Shown here one piece after another: positions 1-5,654 of a stretch of DNA of 5,654 bases. Position 1 is the stretch's first letter; the number at the start of each line of letters is the position of its first letter. A program made the position numbers and the translations under genes. Location: the NCBI GenBank assembly GCA_009845505.1, contig VXZL01000043.1, positions 1-5,654 of the forward strand. Reading direction: 5' to 3'. This stretch comes from Candidatus Poribacteria bacterium. Lineage in GTDB: Bacteria; Poribacteria; WGA-4E; WGA-3G. The notes under the pieces were generated by a model. It was given only the letters and a program-made list of their open reading frames with translations, was not told the origin of the DNA and did no database searches.

Positions 1-2805
1 ATGCAAGGATTATCGCTTAATTTTCGTTCAAACGCGCTTTTTGCGTTAACTGATAAAATCAAATCCAGTATTGAGGGACGGATGAGTTGGGGAGACACCT
101 TCGGTTTGGGACTTGGTGTGAAAGCAGATAAACATCTAATTGTTTGGACACCGAAGGAGACTTCAGAAGGGGACATTCTGCCCGGTTTTGACTCAGAAGA
201 TGGTGAGCTGACAGTGAAAATGCGACCGCGTCCGGGAGCATGGGTCTCTTGGATTGACGAGGCGAAGGTTTCTGCTGATGCTCGCGACGATTATGATCGG
301 GTCCACAGAAGTATACAGGAACTTGAACGCAACGCACGCCAAATCACAGATTTTGCCGATGGTGTTGTTACTGACATCACGATTCAAAACTTGGGAAAAT
401 CTCTTACCCTCTCTGAATTGACCCAAGAAGTTTTGAAGGCGCGCTTGGCAGTACCCAGTACCGTCAAGACAGGTGGTTATGTGCTGGCGCGAGTTGATGA
501 ACCCGATACTGCAGAGGTTCCCGCGGCTACTGTTATCATTCCAGAGCAGACCCATATTCATCGCGTACACCTCAATGAAGATGCTCTTTTTGACCAACTG
601 TTGAATAATGACTACAATCGACTTCTTGTTGTCATTAGGACTCATATTAGACAGTACCCTGATTTGACTGATTTGGGGCACAGTTTGGCGCTTCATACGC
701 GCCTCTTTGAAACCTTTAGTGATGAAGGTGAAAAAGCAACGGATCCAACGACGGAACTCGGTCCCATTCAGGTACTCGCCACAGCAGCGGTTTACAATCC
801 GCTCGAACCAGAAACACTTCAGTTAGTTCCTATTGCTTTTGATGCGTCTGCAGATGAAATTGAAGCAGCTATCACTGAGGGTGCCAAGAAAATTGAAGCG
901 TATACGGTGAAAGCTAACCAGCACGCGTATCAGTTAATGGCGCAATTTCAGCAAGGGGTGGAAACCCGTTTGAGAGCACTTGTTCTCGGACCCGGACAGC
1001 GTGTCCACAATAAGGTTTGGGACGATTTGGTGATTCGAGAACTACGGAATACTATACTCGATTTTGTCGAATTTTATGAAACTTGTCTAACTGAATATTT
1101 TGGGGAGGACATCGCAGCAGCGAAAAAAGAGGTACTTACCCAGAATATTGATCCAATGATAGAATTTTGGCAGTTACAGGATAACCCGCAGCTAACGCTG
1201 AATCATCTCATCCAATCCTGTTACAAACTTGCGAATCAAGTACTGGATCGCGCTACCGGACTATTTCATGACTTGGTGTTTGAGCAAGATTTTATTGAAA
1301 CCGGACTTGTCAAGCAGGTGGAACTCCTAATTTTTGAGAATAACGAACTTTTAGACGAGATTTATCTTCCGAAATGGACGCGCGGGACAGTACGTGAGAA
1401 AATTGCTGGCGTTGCGCTACGGTCAACTTTACATGCATCCCAAATTGAACGTCTTGGGACTATCTGGTTGGAATTGCTTGGACTCGCGAATTTTGTGAGT
1501 CAGCGCGAACAAGATTTTGAAGTCGTTATTCAACCGTTGGTCGATCTCTTATTGGCGACAAAAATGGTAGGGCAAACACAGCGCCGAAGTCAGCAGGCAC
1601 AGCAACGCCGCAGTCCTGCCAATTTTGCCGGTTTTGAAATTCCAGATGATGATTTTGAGCAGCTCCTCAATCATGTGAAGCTGCATTTGCCAACGATAAA
1701 GCAGTGGTTGGAGCATCTGCCACCAAAAGTAGACCAGCAACAGCATTACGCGACCTTATGGACGTTACTGCTTGATGGTAAACTGCGTGAACGACTCCTC
1801 GCTGATATCCAACCCACTTGTGATATTAACCTCAGTGTACCAGACCAGACAAAGCGGCTCATCAATCTCATGTTGGGAAGTACGCTGATTATCCAAGCCG
1901 AAAAAGACCGAAAGTCGATAGAACGCAGTCTGAATCGGGCAATTATCTCGAAAACTGGGCACGAATTGACGAATGTCACCACACCCGCGATGCTCGCTAT
2001 ACATGGGGATGCGCTCCTTGCAATTCTCTATGAGGAATTATTGGGTTACCATGACACTTTGGCGAAGCGGGTGAACCGACTCTCCAATGCACCTCAAAAA
2101 CGGAGAAAGCGGCGGCATCAGCAGTCAGGGAACGGTAACCCCGCGGATATTGAAGCAGTTGAAGCGGAACAGGAAAAAGTCAAGGAACTCATGATCTACC
2201 TGAGACCTTATCGGCAGGAGGAGGTTATCGGGACTTTAGCGATGGCTGGACTTGATCCGATCGCATCCAATCTTGAGGAGATTCGGAGACAACAGGTGCT
2301 CAGTTTTGATGTCAGTGATTTGCCTGCTATCGGTGAAACATGGCTTAGCGAAAGCAAGGGCATTGAGGATTATCCGAATCTGCGGATGTTCCTCCTACAG
2401 AACCAACTCCCTATATCTACGACTGGTAGGTTACTCATGGGATTGCGACAGCAGTTTCCCGATGAACTCTTCAACCATGTGATAGGACTTATTCAAGAGG
2501 TGAAAGTACTTCAAAGCGGGGACTATAAAGGCGAATCTCTCAATCAGTTTGTCTCTTATATCTCTGAAAAAGTGTGGCGATGGGAATTGACGCAGATTAC
2601 AGAGGCTGAACTCCCACTTTTGCTCAAGGAGAAAGTCCTTGCATCAGCAATCTGCTATGAGAAAGAGGTCGAAACCTTGATGGAATATGTTGAGCGTTAT
2701 GATGAACTTATATCCACTAAACTCGCTGCGGATTCGGAACTTGATGGCCATCGTCAATATCTTGAAGAACAGTTTCAAGCGATTGTTGAAACACTTTTGG
2801 TATAA
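1..2805 (+). CDS. Large uncharacterised, mostly helical soluble protein (934 aa)
   Basis: I do not recognise this protein and assign no function. The frame is open from the first base to a TAA. The window edge hides any ribosome binding site, so the ATG at position 1 may be the real start or an internal Met. Residues 1-180 look mixed alpha/beta, with short hydrophobic strands and Gly/Pro/Trp turns (GLGLGV near 36-41, GAWVSWID near 79-86). From about residue 190 onward the sequence is mainly amphipathic, Leu- and Glu-rich helix. There is no signal peptide and no convincing membrane segment, so a cytoplasmic location is inferred. Two polar, basic linkers break the helical part: a Gln/Arg stretch at 525-539 with QRRS occurring twice, and KRRKRR at 700-705 followed by a Gly/Asn-rich turn and an acidic helix. 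These suggest at least three structural blocks. I see no Walker, protease or nuclease motif. It ends 9 bases before the dehydrogenase-like gene, so co-transcription is likely. Confidence is high that it is coding and nil on function. Confidence 0.85.
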   Translation: MQGLSLNFRSNALFALTDKIKSSIEGRMSWGDTFGLGLGVKADKHLIVWTPKETSEGDILPGFDSEDGELTVKMRPRPGAWVSWIDEAKVSADARDDYDRVHRSIQELERNARQITDFADGVVTDITIQNLGKSLTLSELTQEVLKARLAVPSTVKTGGYVLARVDEPDTAEVPAATVIIPEQTHIHRVHLNEDALFDQLLNNDYNRLLVVIRTHIRQYPDLTDLGHSLALHTRLFETFSDEGEKATDPTTELGPIQVLATAAVYNPLEPETLQLVPIAFDASADEIEAAITEGAKKIEAYTVKANQHAYQLMAQFQQGVETRLRALVLGPGQRVHNKVWDDLVIRELRNTILDFVEFYETCLTEYFGEDIAAAKKEVLTQNIDPMIEFWQLQDNPQLTLNHLIQSCYKLANQVLDRATGLFHDLVFEQDFIETGLVKQVELLIFENNELLDEIYLPKWTRGTVREKIAGVALRSTLHASQIERLGTIWLELLGLANFVSQREQDFEVVIQPLVDLLLATKMVGQTQRRSQQAQQRRSPANFAGFEIPDDDFEQLLNHVKLHLPTIKQWLEHLPPKVDQQQHYATLWTLLLDGKLRERLLADIQPTCDINLSVPDQTKRLINLMLGSTLIIQAEKDRKSIERSLNRAIISKTGHELTNVTTPAMLAIHGDALLAILYEELLGYHDTLAKRVNRLSNAPQKRRKRRHQQSGNGNPADIEAVEAEQEKVKELMIYLRPYRQEEVIGTLAMAGLDPIASNLEEIRRQQVLSFDVSDLPAIGETWLSESKGIEDYPNLRMFLLQNQLPISTTGRLLMGLRQQFPDELFNHVIGLIQEVKVLQSGDYKGESLNQFVSYISEKVWRWELTQITEAELPLLLKEKVLASAICYEKEVETLMEYVERYDELISTKLAADSELDGHRQYLEEQFQAIVETLLV
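1570..1620 (+). repeat. Imperfect direct repeat encoding a QRRS-containing linker
   Basis: Within the large first gene, the sequence encoding QRRS at residues 527-530 recurs at residues 535-538, separated by QQAQ. The DNA copies differ at synonymous positions (CAGCGCCGAAGT and CAACGCCGCAGT). The protein motif is therefore better conserved than the bases. The segment is Gln/Arg-rich and low in hydrophobic residues, and it lies between helical regions. It is most simply a flexible interdomain linker. Confidence 0.45.
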
Positions 2806-2812
2806 AGGTGAT
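2806..2812 (+). promoter_or_regulatory. Ribosome binding site for the dehydrogenase-like gene
   Basis: AGGTGAT lies between the TAA of the first gene and the ATG at 2815. It matches the 3' part of the consensus AGGAGGTGAT, with GGTG four bases before the ATG. It supports this start and fits a tightly coupled operon. Confidence 0.6.
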
Positions 2813-2814
2813 AG

Positions 2815-3726
2815 ATGAAAATAGTTTTGTTAGGCAACAATCAGTTTGCCGTCTCGGTTACTTGGGGCTTATGCCAATTAGAGGCGGTGCGTGAAGTTGC
2901 CTTTGTGTCAGCTGCGGCATCGAGCAAAAATAGATTTGTTCATTCAAAAGAAGCCGCACCGGCGAGTCTCCGAGATCTCGTGGAGGCAAATGCATTAAGC
3001 GCAAGTGATACCGCAATTTCCGTTTACAACTCGTTAGAAGGGTTGTCCGGGGCAGATGTCATTGTTTTGCTACCACCGATGGGACAATCGGGTTTCCGGT
3101 CGCCTCAAGCGTCTAAAACAACAAGCATCGCATTCGCACGCGGTTTTGTTTCCGGAATCCAGCAATATGCTTCGGATGCCAAAATCTTGGTGGCGACATC
3201 TCCAGCGAATTACGTTGCTGCGTGGATATATCAAGCCCTCGGTACTGGACAGGTTATCGGTCTTGGAAACGGTGCTGCTACTGCGCACCTGACTGCTGAA
3301 ATTGCGAATCGTGTCAAGGTTTCAGTGCAAGATGTGATGGCTCTGACTATCGGAAGTGATCAGGAGACATACCCACTTCCACAATACTGCCGGGTCAACG
3401 GTATTCCGATCGCACAACTAATGCCTGACACTGACATCGAACGTCTCCGTGAAGCAGTCGTGCAGCGTTGTCCATACACAACAGATGCGGGGTATACGTT
3501 AATCAACCACATTTTGCAGGTGGTTTCAGCCATTGCACTTGATAGAAATCGGGTGATGAGTATTGGGACCCGTGTCTCAGCCGGATCAACATCGGTTTAT
3601 TTGAACGTTCCAGCGAAAGTTGGATGTAATGGTGTTACCGACATCGTTCCGCTCGCATTGACGGAAGAACAACGCCAGCAGTTTAAAAAATTAGTCGCCG
3701 AGAGTGCTACAGACCAAGCGTCATAA
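2815..3726 (+). CDS. Lactate/malate dehydrogenase-like protein with degenerate active site
   Basis: The 303 residues follow the layout of the NAD-dependent lactate/malate dehydrogenase family, which is usually about 300-330 residues. An N-terminal beta-alpha start (MKIVLLGNN) is followed by a strand ADVIVLLPP (80-88) at the place of the substrate loop. Next come AKILVATSPAN (122-132) in place of the family's Asn-Pro turn, VIGLG (147-151), VSVQDV (169-174) and a YPLP turn (186-189). The C-terminus contains a DRNRVMSIG strand (243-251) and LTEEQRQQF (282-290). Family catalysis uses an Asp and Arg in an LDxxR motif and a His in GxHG. By eye alignment these positions are Ala156, His159 and Ser181 or Asp182. 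The Rossmann glycine motif is reduced to GNNQFA (7-12), and Ser32 sits where NAD enzymes usually carry an acidic residue. I infer an oxidoreductase fold that is probably not a genuine malate or lactate dehydrogenase. It may be a pseudoenzyme or may act on another substrate. It lies 9 bases after the large gene and just before xdhC. Confidence 0.7.
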   Translation: MKIVLLGNNQFAVSVTWGLCQLEAVREVAFVSAAASSKNRFVHSKEAAPASLRDLVEANALSASDTAISVYNSLEGLSGADVIVLLPPMGQSGFRSPQASKTTSIAFARGFVSGIQQYASDAKILVATSPANYVAAWIYQALGTGQVIGLGNGAATAHLTAEIANRVKVSVQDVMALTIGSDQETYPLPQYCRVNGIPIAQLMPDTDIERLREAVVQRCPYTTDAGYTLINHILQVVSAIALDRNRVMSIGTRVSAGSTSVYLNVPAKVGCNGVTDIVPLALTEEQRQQFKKLVAESATDQAS

Positions 3727-3757
3727 AATTTCGGTTTCCGAATCAAAGAAATACAAG

Positions 3758-4867
3758 ATGAGAGAAATATACCAGAAAATCCCAGAATTGATTGAGACTT
3801 CTCAGGTCGGTGCCTATTGTACCGTTGTGGAGACGAAGGGTTCAACACCACAAAAGCCTGGCTCAAAACTGCTAATTCTGCCCGATTTGCGAAATGTGGG
3901 CACCCTCGGCGGTGGATGTGTTGAAGCGGAAGCACGCCGACAAGCGATTGGGTTGATGCAAGGCGGAATGCCGCGACTCCTTGAGTTTCAATTGGATAGT
4001 GATTACGGTTGGGACGATGGACTCATCTGCGGCGGGAACATGAAAATCTTCATCGATCTGCCGAAAACGTCCGCCGAAGCCGAGATGTTTGAACGTCTTC
4101 AAGCACTCAATGAAGAAAAAATCCCGCTCGTCTGTGCGACTGTTGTAACCAGTGAAAAACAGGGCGTGGAAGTTGGGATGAAAATGATCTTTGCCAACAC
4201 GGGTGAGCGCATCGGGACATTGGGCGATTCGGCTTTGGAGACTGCGATTGAAGAGAAAACTGAGGGGGTTCTTAAGGACAATCGCGCAGTCCTATTTCGA
4301 GAAAGCGGGACGGCTGGAGTTTTCTTAGAACCGTTGCAGCCGCGACCCACGCTGCTTATTGCGGGCGCAGGGCATGTCGGTCAGGCACTCTGTCATCTTG
4401 CCAATTGGTTAGACTTTGATGTCGTTATTGTTGATGATCGCGCCGACTTCGCTTCGGCTGAGCGGTTGCCGGAGGCAGACAACATTATTGTCGGTGATAT
4501 TGAAACGGAACTCCGAAATTATCCAATCACCCCACTCACCTATGTCGTGATTGTCACCCGTGGACATCAACACGATGAGTCGGCACTCCATGCTGTTGTT
4601 GAATCGGATGCCCGCTATATCGGTTTGATAGGGAGCCGCCGGAAAATTAAACTCATATTCGACGATTTACTGGATCTTGGGATTCCCACGGAAAGACTTC
4701 AACGGGTTTACGCGCCTGTTGGTCTAAATATTAACTCGAAAACCGTGCCGGAAATTGCTGTGAGTATTGCATCGCAGCTCATCCAGATCCGTAACGCCGC
4801 TGAAAATGTTCAGACCTTCGATGCACAACCTGAGAGAATGCCTACGGTTAAAGTCGCAGGAGCATAG
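3758..4867 (+). CDS. xdhC: XdhC/CoxI family molybdenum-cofactor maturation protein
   Basis: This is a full two-domain XdhC/CoxI protein of 369 residues. Known members bind molybdenum cofactor, support its sulfuration and help insert it into xanthine dehydrogenase-type enzymes. They act in the cytoplasm. The N-terminal domain shows ETKGSTPQKPGSKLLI (25-40), GTLGGGCVEAE (48-58) and LICGGNMKIFID (89-100, with Cys91). The C-terminal Rossmann domain begins at RPTLLIAGAGHVGQA (196-210), with VDDR after its second strand (225-228). It continues with VTRGHQHDE (266-274), GLIGSRRK (289-296) and APVGLNINSKTVPEIAVSIA (319-338). The frame is also open from a GTG at 3704 that would overlap the preceding gene by 23 bases. 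I chose the ATG at 3758 because family members normally begin just before the helix that starts at REIYQKIPELIE. No strong ribosome binding site precedes either start. The partner molybdoenzyme is not in the window. Confidence 0.93.
   Translation: MREIYQKIPELIETSQVGAYCTVVETKGSTPQKPGSKLLILPDLRNVGTLGGGCVEAEARRQAIGLMQGGMPRLLEFQLDSDYGWDDGLICGGNMKIFIDLPKTSAEAEMFERLQALNEEKIPLVCATVVTSEKQGVEVGMKMIFANTGERIGTLGDSALETAIEEKTEGVLKDNRAVLFRESGTAGVFLEPLQPRPTLLIAGAGHVGQALCHLANWLDFDVVIVDDRADFASAERLPEADNIIVGDIETELRNYPITPLTYVVIVTRGHQHDESALHAVVESDARYIGLIGSRRKIKLIFDDLLDLGIPTERLQRVYAPVGLNINSKTVPEIAVSIASQLIQIRNAAENVQTFDAQPERMPTVKVAGA
4858..4862 (+). promoter_or_regulatory. Ribosome binding site for the small hypothetical gene
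   Basis: AGGAG lies inside the last codons of xdhC, seven bases before the ATG at 4870. Because the xdhC stop (TAG, 4865-4867) falls between this site and the start, translation of the two genes is probably coupled. Confidence 0.7.
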
Positions 4868-4869
4868 AT

Positions 4870-5223
4870 ATGAATGATGTTCATGTAAAAGAGGACAAAT
4901 TTTATAATCTCTCCGAAGTCGTTGATGCTGTGAAAAAGACACTTGATCTTGTGAGTGAGAAGTCTAATAGACACAATGAACTTCGTTATTCATCCACGGA
5001 TGTTTATTGGCTTTTGTATGATATGCTCCAGTATATCAACAGAAATGTTCCCGGTGAATTTTCCTTGCTTCAGACCCAAAAAGGAGTTTACCGAGTAAGA
5101 TATACGGCTGAAGATATGGCAAAACAGAAGTCGAGTCGAAAACTCAAAGCAGAGGTAAACCGAACGGCACGTTATCTCGAAGAATTAACGGGTAGACGAC
5201 CTCCGTGGGGCGAAAAAGAGTAA
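4870..5223 (+). CDS. Small charged hypothetical protein (117 aa)
   Basis: I do not recognise a family. The gene starts 2 bases after the xdhC stop with a well-spaced AGGAG and ends in TAA, so it is a convincing complete gene. The protein is highly charged and soluble, with no signal peptide or membrane segment. A helix is likely at about 14-36 (LSEVVDAVKKTLDLVSEK). It is followed by an aromatic-rich stretch, STDVYWLLYDMLQYINRN (42-59), and then a short strand-like part, GVYRVRYTAEDMA (72-84). The C-terminus is basic and helical (SSRKLKAEVNRTARYLEELTG, about 88-108) and ends in RRPPWGEKE. A small adaptor or nucleic-acid-associated protein would fit the charge pattern, but no motif proves it. 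Its position suggests co-expression with xdhC and the membrane protein that follows. Confidence 0.75.
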   Translation: MNDVHVKEDKFYNLSEVVDAVKKTLDLVSEKSNRHNELRYSSTDVYWLLYDMLQYINRNVPGEFSLLQTQKGVYRVRYTAEDMAKQKSSRKLKAEVNRTARYLEELTGRRPPWGEKE

Positions 5224-5231
5224 GTGTCTCT

Positions 5232-5237
5232 AAGGAG
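5232..5237 (+). promoter_or_regulatory. Ribosome binding site for the membrane-anchored protein
   Basis: AAGGAG lies in the 20-base gap and six bases before the ATG at 5244. It is the strongest ribosome binding site in the window and fixes the start of the truncated final gene. Confidence 0.8.
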
Positions 5238-5243
5238 AAATCT

Positions 5244-5654
5244 ATGGCAGTCATAGATTGGCTAAATGCAAATGACGGGTCTATAATAGGGATTGCCACT
5301 GTTGTACTTGTCGGTATCACAGGCTATTATGCCTATTTAACGCGTCGATTACTAAAAGCCTCTGACACACCTGAAATTGCGATCTCCGTCCGTCCGCATG
5401 AGGCACACGTTAATGCGGTTATGTTATGCATAGAGAATATAGGAACGGGAGCAGCTCGTAGTCTACAGTTCGCTACAAACCCTTCTTCTGTGTCTGCTCT
5501 AGATATACCGCTTGAGAAGATTGGTGTCCTTAGGAATGGAATCGCCTACTTTGAACCAGGACGGAAAATTGAGCAGCTTCTAGTGATTGTATTGGGGAAA
5601 GGGAAATTGAATGAATTAAGAAAAGCAGCACTTGAAATCACAGTTATGTATAAA
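5244..5654 (+). CDS. Membrane-anchored hypothetical protein, 3' end cut by window
   Basis: An open frame of 137 codons runs from the ATG at 5244 to the last base without a stop, so only the N-terminal part is present. A short polar N-terminus (MAVIDWLNANDGS) precedes one hydrophobic segment at about 14-32 (IIGIATVVLVGITGYYAYL). This is followed by TRRLLK. The Arg/Lys cluster after the segment predicts an outside N-terminus and a cytoplasmic C-terminal domain. After TPEIAISVRP (42-51) the sequence looks like alternating beta strands, including VMLCIENIGTGAARSLQF (59-76). A 'NxGxGxA' strand-turn of this kind is common in widespread, uncharacterised single-pass bacterial proteins. No enzymatic motif is visible. 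Gene 4 ends 20 bases upstream, so the two are probably co-transcribed. Function is unknown. Confidence 0.8.
   Translation, partial: MAVIDWLNANDGSIIGIATVVLVGITGYYAYLTRRLLKASDTPEIAISVRPHEAHVNAVMLCIENIGTGAARSLQFATNPSSVSALDIPLEKIGVLRNGIAYFEPGRKIEQLLVIVLGKGKLNELRKAALEITVMYK

Noticed and set aside
193..696. 167-codon open frame on the minus strand
   Set aside because: It lies wholly opposite the first long gene, its product has no recognisable domain or coherent composition, and no ribosome binding site stands out. It is a shadow of the + strand coding.
2098..2115. KRRKRR resembles a eukaryotic nuclear localisation signal
   Set aside because: The Shine-Dalgarno sites and the tight polycistronic layout indicate a bacterium, so a basic linker is the simpler reading.
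2252..2482. 76-codon + strand open frame in another frame inside the large gene
   Set aside because: It is nested within a continuous 934-codon frame and has an unnatural Arg/Ser/Cys-rich composition.
3727..3757. Possible terminator or promoter in the 31-base gap before xdhC
   Set aside because: I see no GC-rich hairpin with a T run and no convincing -35/-10 pair. The gap is too short and plain to support either.
3597..3935. 112-codon minus-strand open frame spanning the junction of the dehydrogenase-like gene and xdhC
   Set aside because: It overlaps conserved coding sequence of XdhC on the other strand and shows no motif, so it is best explained by chance.

Overview
The window is a compact run of five same-strand (+) genes with very short gaps (9, 31, 2 and 20 bases). 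It looks like part of one bacterial operon. Base composition is moderate, with no obvious compositional break. There is no RNA gene, mobile element, CRISPR array or long non-coding stretch. Shine-Dalgarno sites (AGGTGAT, AGGAG, AAGGAG) precede three of the genes, so the host is a bacterium. Gene style and the protein mix are compatible with an uncultured lineage such as Candidatus Poribacteria, but this is a low-confidence impression because no taxonomic marker is present.

Layout: (1) positions 1-2805 encode a 934-residue, largely helical, soluble protein that I cannot assign to any family. Its frame begins at the first base of the window, so the true start could lie upstream. (2) 2815-3726 encode a 303-residue protein with the overall layout of the lactate/malate dehydrogenase family. 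The glycine-rich NAD motif and the catalytic Asp, Arg and His all appear substituted. (3) 3758-4867 encode a full-length two-domain XdhC/CoxI protein, a molybdenum-cofactor maturation factor for xanthine dehydrogenase-type enzymes. (4) 4870-5223 encode a small charged hypothetical protein. (5) 5244 to the window end encode the N-terminal part of a single-pass membrane protein that runs off the edge.

Only XdhC has a firm functional assignment. It implies a molybdenum hydroxylase somewhere in the genome, but none of its subunits is visible here. Genes 4 and 5 are closely spaced after xdhC but may be functionally unrelated. The most notable item is gene 2, a malate dehydrogenase-like protein that seems to have lost its catalytic residues and sits directly before xdhC.
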